Assembly: GCA_027603945.1 (NCBI GenBank)
Contig: JADIIU010000068.1
Location: 1-64,000 of the forward strand
Source: Terramyces sp. JEL0728
Lineage: Eukaryota > Chytridiomycota > Chytridiomycetes > Rhizophydiales > Terramycetaceae
Direction: 5' to 3'
DNA length: 64,000 bases
Every line of letters begins with the position of its first letter. The first letter of the stretch is position 1. A program made the translations under genes and the position numbers. Under the pieces are notes generated by a model. It was not told where the DNA came from. It worked only from the letters and a program-made list of their open reading frames with translations, and made no database searches. Of this stretch, positions 53,265 through 63,119 are shown piece after piece.

Positions 53265-54668
53265 ATGACAAACGAGGAACACTGGGTTGTATTTCCATTC
53301 ATAGCTTTTAGCCATATGATTCCTACATTAGAATTATGCTACAATCTCATTAGAATCCGGAAGATCCACTTTACCATTGTTTTGGATTCGGCTCTGATTG
53401 AAAAATTAAACAAGGACAAGCTAGTTCCCAAAGATTTGCTTGCAAGCAGTCCAGGAATCGAATTTTATCCTCTACCGGCTTTCGAAAGGACCAACGACGA
53501 AGAAGTCGATGGAGACAATTTCATTGATACTTATATAAAGCATTCTACCGAGGCCATGGAAGCAATTAATTCAAAACACAAATTAACTGCAGTTTTATTG
53601 GAAATGTACGGTGCATTCTGTCATAAGCAGGTGTTACAGTTTAACCTGCCACACTATGTGTATTTTACTACCAACTCTTTAGCAACTTATTTTAGAGTCG
53701 CCCAACATATGTTTCCCCAATTAGTAGAAAAGCAACCAGAACTACCAGAAACGATATCAAAGGAGTTTGCTGGCAGGGCACTTGGTGATTTAAACCTGCT
53801 CTATTGGGTTCATATGCGATTTAGAGGTGGAGAACCAAAAACCCCTGATTATCTCAAGCATTTTTACTTTACAAATGAAAACGCCAACATTGTTGCTGCC
53901 ATGAAGAATGCCAAAGCTGTAATATTCAACTCCTTTTCAGCTTTCGACACTGAAAACAAGGACCTGCTATTCAAAGATAAATCTCTCAATACAAAGTATG
54001 TCCATGTCGGACCAGTTGCTGTTTACGAAACCGCACCAAAACTACGCGATTTTCACGACCATGCAATTATCAAGTGGTTGAATGGACAGCAAAAGGGGTC
54101 GGTTCTGTATGTTGCATTTGGCTCTGTATTCAAAGTCAAAAACAAAGAAATTCCACAAATTGCTGATGCTTTAACCCAATTGAATATTCCATTTATCTGG
54201 GCACTGAAGAAAGACCAACATCAATATCTGCCTGAAAACATGAGGCCATTTATCGTCGAGGACGGAAAAGTAATCCCTGTTGATCAAAAAGGAATGATTA
54301 CGGCTTGGGCACCTCAAGTTGGCATTTTAAAGAATCCAGCTGTTGCTGCTTTTGTTAGTCATGTCGGATGGAATAGCTTTTTGGAAGCGATTAGCGGTGG
54401 TGTGCCGCTGATTGCATGGCCAATTTTTGCTGAGCAGCTAATTAATGGGATGATGATTTTGACCAAGGGAATGGGAACTCTTATGCAAAATACTGGCTTA
54501 TTTAGCAAAAAGGTTTTGGAGACTCCTGAAATTATCGCTACTATCAGACAAGTCTTGCCAGAAGATGGTTCTTCTCCATTCAAAGCAAAATTGGAATACT
54601 ACCAAAAAGAATTATGGGAAGCAATTAAACCATCAGGGGATTCCTATAAAGAGTTGCAATCGTTATAA
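53265..54668 (+). CDS. UDP-glycosyltransferase (GT1 family)
   Basis: Single exon, 467 residues. The donor-binding signature is FVSHVGWNSFLEAISGGVP followed by LIAWPIFAEQ, the plant/fungal type with a final Gln that often prefers UDP-glucose. WAPQVGILKNPAVAAFVSH and SVLYVAFGSVFKV are the usual preceding blocks. The N-terminal acceptor domain starts EEHWVVFPFIAFSHMIPTLE with the catalytic His in a slightly changed context (FSHMIP rather than GHxxP). No signal peptide or membrane helix is seen, so it is probably cytosolic and acts on a small lipophilic acceptor. Acceptor unknown. Starts divergently from TRMO. Confidence 0.92.
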   Translation: MTNEEHWVVFPFIAFSHMIPTLELCYNLIRIRKIHFTIVLDSALIEKLNKDKLVPKDLLASSPGIEFYPLPAFERTNDEEVDGDNFIDTYIKHSTEAMEAINSKHKLTAVLLEMYGAFCHKQVLQFNLPHYVYFTTNSLATYFRVAQHMFPQLVEKQPELPETISKEFAGRALGDLNLLYWVHMRFRGGEPKTPDYLKHFYFTNENANIVAAMKNAKAVIFNSFSAFDTENKDLLFKDKSLNTKYVHVGPVAVYETAPKLRDFHDHAIIKWLNGQQKGSVLYVAFGSVFKVKNKEIPQIADALTQLNIPFIWALKKDQHQYLPENMRPFIVEDGKVIPVDQKGMITAWAPQVGILKNPAVAAFVSHVGWNSFLEAISGGVPLIAWPIFAEQLINGMMILTKGMGTLMQNTGLFSKKVLETPEIIATIRQVLPEDGSSPFKAKLEYYQKELWEAIKPSGDSYKELQSL

Positions 54669-54709
54669 TAAATTGACCTTTATTTATGTTCAATAGATAA
54701 CTACAGCGT

Positions 54710-57700
54710 TCAAGATACAGCCAGATTTAGCCAAGAAGTCATACCATCAAAAAACACATTCATTCTTCCGAGCAAGTTTCTTTCCTCAGCTTCAATTTCC
54801 GGGTCTGCTTCTTCAATGCTTAGTCTTTGCTGGTACTTTAATCTGTGCAACAATGCTTTCTGCAGCTTTCCTTGGCCTTTGCGCAGAGATTCAAAATTAT
54901 TGCCTTCAATCCAAGGCAGTGGAAGCTTCCCAATCAATGCGGGATGCATGTACGAATGCAGCTGCGCATCTTCTTCAGCGTCGTCTACTGCTGTATTGTC
55001 TGATTCTTCTCCATACCTTAACATGGCTGATTCCAGAGGAACATCCAAGATTCCAGAAACTCTGGTCATTGGAGGCTCAATATGTCTTTGCATTGTGTTT
55101 GTGTCGACTCCATTATTCACTGGTAGGTATCCGGCATTCGGGTTGGCATCGAGGACTGGGTTTACTTCCGAGGGGTCATGAAATGGATTGAAATCGGTGT
55201 TTGGTTGAATAATACTAAAAGTACTGAACCGTTTACTAGGCAACACTTCATCGCCGGAGGAGGAATCATCGGACAAGTTGATGTGCACTTGATCTTGCTG
55301 ATGGCTCCGACTTAAAGAAAATGAAGACAGCCTGTTTTTTAGCTTTCTTTGTGGTAATCTGTCGATGCCAGCCAACTCTTGTTCAAACAGCAGTTCAGGC
55401 GGACTAATTTGGTAACTCGATTGGCCATGATTCAGTTCGGTTTCCTCGTCCGATTTACCAAACGACCGAATCGCCTTTCCAATGATTTCCAAGGGAATAT
55501 TCCGAATCTGTTTTTCATATGCATCGCTGAGCAGCTTATGGGTGAAAAATGTAATACACAATAATGGGATCACTCCAATGACCATTTGTGCGTAGGCAGA
55601 TAAACTTTCTGCACTTCCAGGATTAGCAGTTGCAGAAAAAGAACTATCTTCTGCAGATTTCAATGCTAAAACACCCATCATCGATAGCTGCATAATTGCG
55701 AGTCCGGCCAGGCATCGGTTGACCACATATGGAGTTGCGACACCTTTCGATTCATACAGAGGAATATGAACGTACATCAACAGATACTTGTAAATGAAAT
55801 ATGCAGTCGCAAAGAACAGTGTACAGAATGGAAGAATCAGGGGCTGAATGGAAAAATACATGGTACCGATGATAAATACCTAAAGTAAACAGGTAAATAC
55901 CAAAATTGGCAATGGATAAATGATTCCATAATGAATTACTGTCAGAATAGAAGGGTAATATGCATCCGAGGTTTGTCTGGGAGTGCTTTTTTGCAAAGTT
56001 GTGAGTCTGTACATCCACGTCAAAAATAACGGAGCCGCAAGTAGCAATTGGGCTGGCAAAATCGCAGTGCTCTGTAAAATGATTAGATTGATGAGGGTAA
56101 TCGCGGACTAGGTTAAATAGAGTTACTTTAGGAAGCATCTGCCCTAATTTTTCAATAACCTTTTGCGGATTCCACAAGATGATTTCATAAATAAAGTTTG
56201 CAAATGGAATTACTAAAACTACATTCCAGAGTTGGTAAAAGAAATATCTATAATTAGATTGGCCGTACTTGGACAGCAAACTTAGCTGGATCCAGCTTTC
56301 TGCTTCAATTCCTTGAAGTTGGCACAAAACTACATCAAAAACAAGTTACGCAACAATACGCTGGGCAAGCAAGAGTTCCATGCTGCAATTAACGTGGGAG
56401 GAATGACACCCTGGATGAATTGGATCCATGTTTCAGGAAGTTCTGCCAGAATTGGTTTGAGGATTGGAAAGATGCTCGCTAATTGCTCCAAATCGTTTAG
56501 CCGATCAAAGGAAGAAATTACAAAGGCAGAGGAGGGAACTAGCAACGACATCACAGACATTACAAAAACCATACGGAGCAATTTTGTGTAGCTATGTGCA
56601 GCTTTAGAGGAAAGGTTCTGCCAATATATATCCCTGGGTTCCGGAGCATTCTTTACAATGCATGAAAACGGATCCATATGGCTAACAGCTTGACTAACGA
56701 TAGTTGCCGAAATTGGAGATTCAAAGGACACGATTCCTATAGATGTTGCTGCACTGAGATGGGGATTCTTTCTGAATTTTTCAACCATTGAATCCCAGTG
56801 CTTGAAATTTGCCACGTAATTTTGAGTCGAATCAACTGCTTCTCCAAATAACCCCCAAACCCCGGGTTTGTGCGTTGGCCGATAACTTGGCTCTATGCTA
56901 TTATATCGGCTCATAATTTCTTCAACCGCAACTTCCACAGCTGTAACTTGGCCTCTGAAGGTTGCCGTTGGGATTGCAATAGATCTTTCCAATTTTGGGA
57001 GACCATCTAGTTTGAGACATAACTTTTCAAGCTTTTCCAAGTAGTACAGTCGTTTCTGAACGGCTTGTTGAAGCAAGGACCAATTCCTACACAACACAAC
57101 ATTTTCTACTTTTCCAACTTGAAGGTTGTTGAAAAATATAGACAAATTGACTTCATTTCTCAATTCTTTTGGGATACCAAACACAATGACGCTACGCATT
57201 TCAATTTTGCTGAGCTTCGTTCTCTTTAGAGCATACTCGTCGTACTGCAACTTTAAAGAAATGTAGTTGCGGTAAAATACTATGATAAACCCATAAATTA
57301 TGAAAGATACAATCCAAACGCATCCCAAAATAACCTTGAGATAGAATGACCGCTGTGGAACCTGAGTTAATCCAATACTACGTTTTCAATTGACAATGAC
57401 GGGATCATTCTTGCCTCAAGTTGGTAGTATCCTGTAGCATTCCTTAGATCAGGTGGATTCGAATAGTAATTAATAGGACCAAGGATTGCAGCTCCGATAA
57501 TTGATAATAAAAAGAAAAGCTTATATCCCATTTTCAAGAACCGTAAAAACATTACACCATCCAATCCAACTGTATTGATCAGGAAAGTTTCCGGTGTGCG
57601 ATATACTGTAGCAATCCATGCAAATATCCCATGCGACAAACTGGGAGGCCGTCCCCTGGAAAGCATTTTCCTTGGTGCATATATATCGACTTGCCACCTG

Positions 57701-57853
57701 CATAAGATCAATTTACCTTCGAACAAAGCAAAATATAATAATACAGCACAATCCAATCGTAGTGAATGTAAAGAATGGGACAATTATCCCTTGCTGAGAT
57801 TTTTTCTCTAGGGATACAACTGAATGTATGAGAAAAGGTATGATCAGCTTCAT
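54710..57853 (-). CDS. CSC1/TMEM63 (OSCA-like) calcium-permeable channel
   Basis: Six exons, introns 57698-57716 (19), 57362-57381 (20), 56330-56349 (20), 56108-56126 (19) and 55880-55900 (21), 1014 residues from ATG 57853. The family forms stress- and stretch-gated cation channels. Start helix FFTFTTIGLCCIIIFCFVR then QVDIYAPRKML. The cytosolic region has MRSVIVFGIPKELRNEVNLS. The 7TM-pore region includes YTKLLRMVFVMSVMSLLVPS, LPSVLLLLCQLQGIEAESWI and LINLIILQSTAILPAQLLLA. The end has MYFSIQPLILPFCTLFFATA and a long disordered tail. Two introns (56108, 55880) lie inside membrane helices, and each removal restores the channel sequence. Confidence 0.94.
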
Positions 57854-57900
57854 TTTTCAAGTCTAAATTTTCAAAAAATAATTTGAACCGAATTGGTTTA

Positions 57901-60495
57901 TTAAAAAATGTCTTCACCGTGCAATTCATAAACGGCCTTTGCTGCATTCCAGATCGCAAGGATACGATCATCGATCACAGATCCAAATACAACCCCGTCA
58001 AGAGTGAATTTCAACTTGTCAATTTCCACTTGGAATTCCCTAGTCATTTGACGGAAGAGGCCAGAAGTCCATCTCCAGTAGACTACGTCCTCTGCACCGA
58101 TACCCGATAAAATTTCAACAAATTTCTAATTGAGCAACAATTACCTGCATGCAATGGATAATAGTATCCTTGCGCTCTTTTTGAGCGGCTTCCAAAGCTC
58201 CTTCTAACGAAGCCACGCTTTCTTGAATGTCATCTATATCAACAGAACTTACCATTCATCATTTCGTCCGACGGAGACTTTTTTTCCAACCTGAGTGTAA
58301 TCTGTTGTACTCTCACAGTCAATTTATTCAACGTGGTAGAGAGTATATTCCATACAAAGAACTTGGTGCAGTTCTTTTCCAAGTTTTCTGCGGAGAGGAG
58401 CCAGGTAAATATAGCTTTAGCCTCTATGACTTTGTAGTTAACCAATTTGGTGAGAATGATTTCCAAGAATTGCGGATTGTTTTCCCAGAAAGCGTGAGTG
58501 ACTTTGGTAGTGAGCAATTGATGCTCTTCGGTTTCATTTATCTTTTGCAAGAGCGGCAGATATCTTTCAATCACCCCTAATAGATGGGAGAACGACTTGC
58601 TTCCTTGGTACATAATACACTGCAAAAACGCTTCGTGTGCGTTTTCGTAAGAAGTCTTTCCAATAAATCTTTCAGCGAAATTGCTTGGGTTTTCTGCTAT
58701 ATAACTGTCGATGGATTTCAGCACTTCCTCGATAAGGTTAGCATCGTCTCTATGCGAAATTTTGGAGTTTAGTTCTCTGATCAAATCAAACAAGTTGTCG
58801 TCTGCTACTATGTCTGATTCTTGGAATGAAAACAAAAACCCTGGTGCGGAAGTGGCAAAGATCTGACCTTGCAATTCAAAAGTTTCAGGAATACTATTTT
58901 TGATTCGGTCATAATAAGCTAAACGGACGCAGTTGTGCAATGTTTCTCTAACAAAAACAAATTTGCCACAAGTAGGATCTGCGTCTAAAACATACTCCCT
59001 AACATAAACCAGCAATTACCAATCAGACCATTTCCAAGAGAACCCAAAGTTACTTAGATGACGCGCGAAAAACTCGCTAAATCGTTTAATGCATTCGACA
59101 TCCATGCCGCCAGCGCCATTTTCGCTGTCTAACCTGGCGAAAAGCAACTTGATTGATCTTCCTAAAACACTAGGTATTTTATCCAGAGACTCTTTACACA
59201 AATCAATGACGAGAGTTGAATAGTACACAAATCTTTCGTGGCACTTTGGTAATCGAAACATTTCTTGGAAAATTGCTTCAATAACAGCTTCATAAACTTG
59301 TATACCCTGTTGCTCAATGTAACTAGTATTGAAATATTGTTCAGTGTTCAATAAAATCAATGCACATTCTTTGTGATTCAACGAAAACATTCGGATGATG
59401 TCGATGATCGAATCTTCCAAAATATGTCTGGATAATAGTGTGGTCGATGGAAGATTGCAAATTTTCTTCTAAATTAAATGACACTCACATTTCCTGGGGC
59501 ATTAACATTGTCATCAAATATCCAGAATTTGGTTTGGTACAAGAATTTGACTTGCGTGACACTTGTAGGAATGGTGATGGCTGGGATATCATGGGGAATC
59601 TGCCTGCTGTTAGCCTCGGCAAATTTCTCATTATATTTTGGAAGGATTGGAGTTTCCCAGTTTGAATTTTTCAAATTCAGAGTCTGTTCCCATAACAATG
59701 TCAATTTCTACGGTAAAAACCCGATTACATCTACTGCTTCATAAGGCTCACCTTCCACACAGTCTCTATAAACCAACAAAGCACTATTTGCCGCACTAAT
59801 CCCACTGGCATTTACATTTTCAGCTCTTTGAGCCATGTAATTCTGTAATTCACCCATGATTCTTTCCAACTCCATCAAATTTCTATCTCTAAGCTGAACT
59901 GCAGCCCAAGGTATAGCAGCCATTACCACGTAGACAAATGCATCTGCCCTTTCTTGATTGACATTGATTTCCGAAGCAACAGCCAGGAAAGTGTCAAATA
60001 GCCCAATCAACTGTCCCGGCAAGATAACTCCAGCATTGACACATTCTGCAAAATATCGAATCACAAGCTTGATTTGTCTGAATGATGATGATTCCAGTCC
60101 TGCATTCAAAAGTTCTGCTGCCGCGACAATCATATCTTGTCCAATATCGAAATTTCTAGCATTAAGAATCCCCGTCAATGTTCCATATAAAGAAATATTG
60201 AACGAAATCGGAAGACAAGATTTCCACGACTTGATGAAAATATCACGAGGCTGGTATTCCTTCTCCAACAGATCAGCTAAATGTTCCAAATGCTCTTGCG
60301 GTTGATGCTAAGGTTAAATGAAACCAACTTTATCTCCAATTTTGAAAAATAAATTGACAATCCGTTCGTTCTGTTCTTCCTCAGGCGACTTCATTATCAC
60401 TGGATCCTCTTGATACTGTCCTGACGAGCTGTATCTTTTCTTGTAGCTTTTGTAACCTCTTTCTCTGTCTGTTTTTAGCAACAATTCTTACTCAT
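57901..60495 (-). CDS. NCBP1: Nuclear cap-binding protein subunit 1 (CBP80)
   Basis: Eight exons, 816 residues. Introns: 60469-60491 (23), 60308-60328 (21), 59708-59728 (21), 59469-59488 (20), 58999-59019 (21), 58234-58252 (19) and 58126-58144 (19). The first coding exon is only 4 nt (ATG plus A). CBP80 binds CBP20 and the mRNA cap and supports splicing and export. A basic start (RERGYKSYKKRYSSSG) is followed by the MIF4G region (SLYGTLTGILNARNFDIGQD, IKLVIRYFAECVNAGVILPG, MAAIPWAAVQLRDRNLMELE). MIF4G-like 2 and 3 follow (FRLPKCHERFVYYSTLVIDL, AVLFSYLAFLS-like helices at the C-terminal half). The last exons supply YWRWTSGLFRQMTREFQVEI. Length matches the ~800 of the family. Confidence 0.93.
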
Positions 60496-60776
60496 TCGAG
60501 ATTTTATAAAAAAATTTGCTAGGGAACCTATGCAGATGGATGCTTTTCGATGAAAGACTAAGAAAACCCTATCGATATTAACGGTAGGTTGAATTGGCGG
60601 ACCAAGATGGTTCAGATTTAAACCCAAGACTAGAAACCCTAGGAATTCCACTTTTAGTATTATTGAATAAACTCTCATTCATAATTTCATTTTCGTCTCT
60701 GCTCATCAATTTCTATTGACTGACACTTGCAAACATCCAGACTTTTTTTTGTTTTTGAAAACGATCTGGTCTGAAA

Positions 60777-61350
60777 ATGACTGAGGATAAGGACAGGGCA
60801 GAAAGAGTTGAGCATCACAAAGTGGTTGTCTCCAACCTCACAACTAAAATTAACGATAAACATATAAAGGAGATTTTTGGAAAGTTTGGTAAAATCAACT
60901 ACACTGATATTTCTGAAAAGAAACTAGGTAATAGGAATTAATACAGGCAATGGAGAAATTTCAAAAAAAGCCTATGTCTCATTCGCTACAAGGGCAGATG
61001 CGGAGGCTGCAATTAAACACATGGATAAAGGAATCATTGACAAGGCAGTGATTGAAGTATCGTTCTTTACACCATTCAGACGGGAACGCCCAAGTAGAGG
61101 AAGAGAATATGGACAAACAAGACGCAGATATAGTCCAAAAAGAAGATCCCCATCTCCAAGAAGACATGAACGGTCCCCGCCAAGGCGTTATCGTTCTCGC
61201 TCCCGCTCTCCTGTTCGTAGACGCTCCCCTCCAAGAAGAAGATCTGTATCCCCTGAAAGAGAAAGGGCTCGTCGTTCTCCTTCGTATTCGCCAAAAAGAG
61301 ATAGAGCATCCCCTCGTTATTTACCAAGAAGTCGTAGTCGCTCACGTTAG
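60777..61350 (+). CDS. RNPS1-like SR protein
   Basis: Two exons, intron 60928-60946 (19), 184 residues. One RRM: HKVVVSNLTTKINDKHIKEI, FGKFGKINYTDI, joined across the intron to GNGEISKKAYVSFATRADAE. The RRM is followed by an RS domain (RRRYSPKRRSPSPRRHERSP, ending SRSRSR). RNPS1 is part of the exon-junction and ASAP complexes and promotes splicing. RRM followed by RS with the VSFATRADAEAAIKHMDKG pattern fits RNPS1; Tra2 is less likely because its RRM is flanked on both sides by RS regions. The 280 bp upstream show no gene. Confidence 0.85.
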
Positions 61351-61422
61351 CAGGTTAAATAAATATTGTTGTAACCATATTACTTTGTGATTTGTTCGGG
61401 TTTTTTTTTCACCACTTGCAAA

Positions 61423-62578
61423 ATGTCAATGCCAGGATTTGGAGTGGATACTCCTCACTTGTCTCCCAAGTTGGAGCAGAGGTTGAAAAAGGCCCATGAA
61501 GTATTAACCAGGAATAGAACTTCTTTATTATTGACGTTAAAATCAGGAGAAAAGCTTTCATATGCAGAAGTTGGTGATAGAAATGGAATTCCCACTCTGT
61601 GGATCAATGGACCAACGGCAAATAGATTTCTGATTGCTTTATATGACGAAGTTTGTACGGAATTGGGGGTTCGCTTAATCTCGTTTGATCGTCCTGGGAG
61701 AGGAGCTTCATCTCCATTGAAAGACCCTAAATGTTGGACATTTGCTAGCTATGCAGGTAACACTATTCTAAAAAGATTATATTGATGAAGCAACCGATAT
61801 ATTGGAGATCCCCAAGTTCTATGTGGTTGCACATTCCTTTGGGACTTCATATGCACTTGCAGCTTATGAAAAACTATCCCACAAAATTGTAGGAGCATTC
61901 AGATTTTTAGCTACTTGGGCACCATCTAATTTACCATGTATGCCTTCATCATACGCACTTCAACGCTCATTACCAACTTCCGCACTACGCACATTAACAT
62001 CATTTTCTCAGTCATCCTGGCTGTCCTCTCTTACTTCAACTTCGGTTCCTTGCCAAATGGGTGCTATTGGTGCTAGAGAAAAAGATATTATGAGTGATGG
62101 TTTTGGTAAAAGGATACTGGAAAAATGTAAACTGGAACATGATGGAGATAGTTACAAAGCTTACGAATTGGATTGGCTATTAGCATTGGAAGTTCAACAT
62201 AAATTCTCTTTTGATCATCGACAACTAAAATGCTCTGTAAAATGTTGGCATGGAATGGATGATTCAATTACACCGCTAGGAGCTGCGATGTGGATGCAAA
62301 GGGAAATGGACCACTTTTTGTTGTATGCGGTTGAAGGAGCGACACACAATATTCATTTTGATTCTGCGATCGTTAAAGCTGTCTTTGCAGATATTTGTGC
62401 AGATGCTCTAGCTAGAAAAGCAAAGGAAGCGGAACACGCGCAAGAACAGACTAATGAAGCTATCCCAGCAGTAACTGATACCGCTAGTGCAGCCGCCGAA
62501 CCTGCTGCCACTGAACCAGCCCCAGATACTAACCCAGCAACACAATATCCCGAGGAGCAAAATGTTTGGGAACAATAA
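61423..62578 (+). CDS. Alpha/beta hydrolase
   Basis: Two exons, intron 61757-61775 (19), 378 residues from ATG 61423. Fold features: LWINGPTANRFL (oxyanion strand), LISFDRPGRGASS, nucleophile elbow VVAHSFGTSYALAAYE (Ser in HSFG), VKCWHGMDDSITPLGAA (acid Asp) and GATHNIHFDS (His). Splicing brings the helix DYIDEATDILEIPKF next to the elbow. The last ~55 residues are Ala/Glu/Pro/Thr-rich and disordered. It is a lipase/esterase-type enzyme; the substrate cannot be told. Confidence 0.88.
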
Positions 62579-62583
62579 ACCCT

Positions 62584-63087
62584 TTATTTCTTAAATAACC
62601 TTTTCAAGAACGATCCCTTTTTCCTTTTGAAACCATTCTTTTTATCCAGCAACCAGCTCAACTGCAGCTTGTTGATCGCACCTCTTCTCCGCTGCCGCAC
62701 ATATTCCACTGCTTCTAATCTATCCATTCCTGCATCAATCAGAGCACAACAGACCAGCAATGGCGCTCTGCCGATTCCGGAAACACAGTGAATTCCAACC
62801 GCAATATCTTGATTTTTCCATTTATCTATGTAATTCAAATATTTTTCAATTATTTCAGCGGTTGGAACGCTCCCATCCTCAAAATAACTCTCTATGACTG
62901 AAATCCCTTCATTTTCCAATAAATTGGCATCATATGTCGGCTCTGAAATCCGGATTAGTTGCGTGCAATTATATGACTTTAAAATTTCTATGTACTCGGG
63001 TACAAATTCTGACGGGGGACAATCCGTCACAAGAAATTTAATTCGAAGCAATGGAGTGGTAATTAGACTGTGATTCAGTTGCTGCAT
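62584..63087 (-). CDS. PRL-type (PTP4A) protein tyrosine phosphatase without CAAX
   Basis: Single exon, 167 residues, the usual length of PRL phosphatases. IRISEPTYDANLLENEGISV, then SYFEDGSVP (general acid Asp in the WPFDDG position) and the P-loop GIHCVSGIGRAPLLVCCALI (C-x5-R) identify the PRL branch, whose normal form is HCVAGLGRAP. YVRQRRRGAINKLQ is also diagnostic. PRLs normally end in a prenylated CAAX box after a basic patch. Here the basic patch is present (FKRKKGSFLKRLFKK) but the protein stops without CAAX, so membrane binding, if any, would rely on charge. PRLs regulate Mg2+ transporters (CNNM). Confidence 0.93.
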   Translation of the reverse strand: MQQLNHSLITTPLLRIKFLVTDCPPSEFVPEYIEILKSYNCTQLIRISEPTYDANLLENEGISVIESYFEDGSVPTAEIIEKYLNYIDKWKNQDIAVGIHCVSGIGRAPLLVCCALIDAGMDRLEAVEYVRQRRRGAINKLQLSWLLDKKNGFKRKKGSFLKRLFKK

Positions 63088-63119
63088 AGAAAACAAATTG
63101 GCGACAAAAAAATTCTTTT

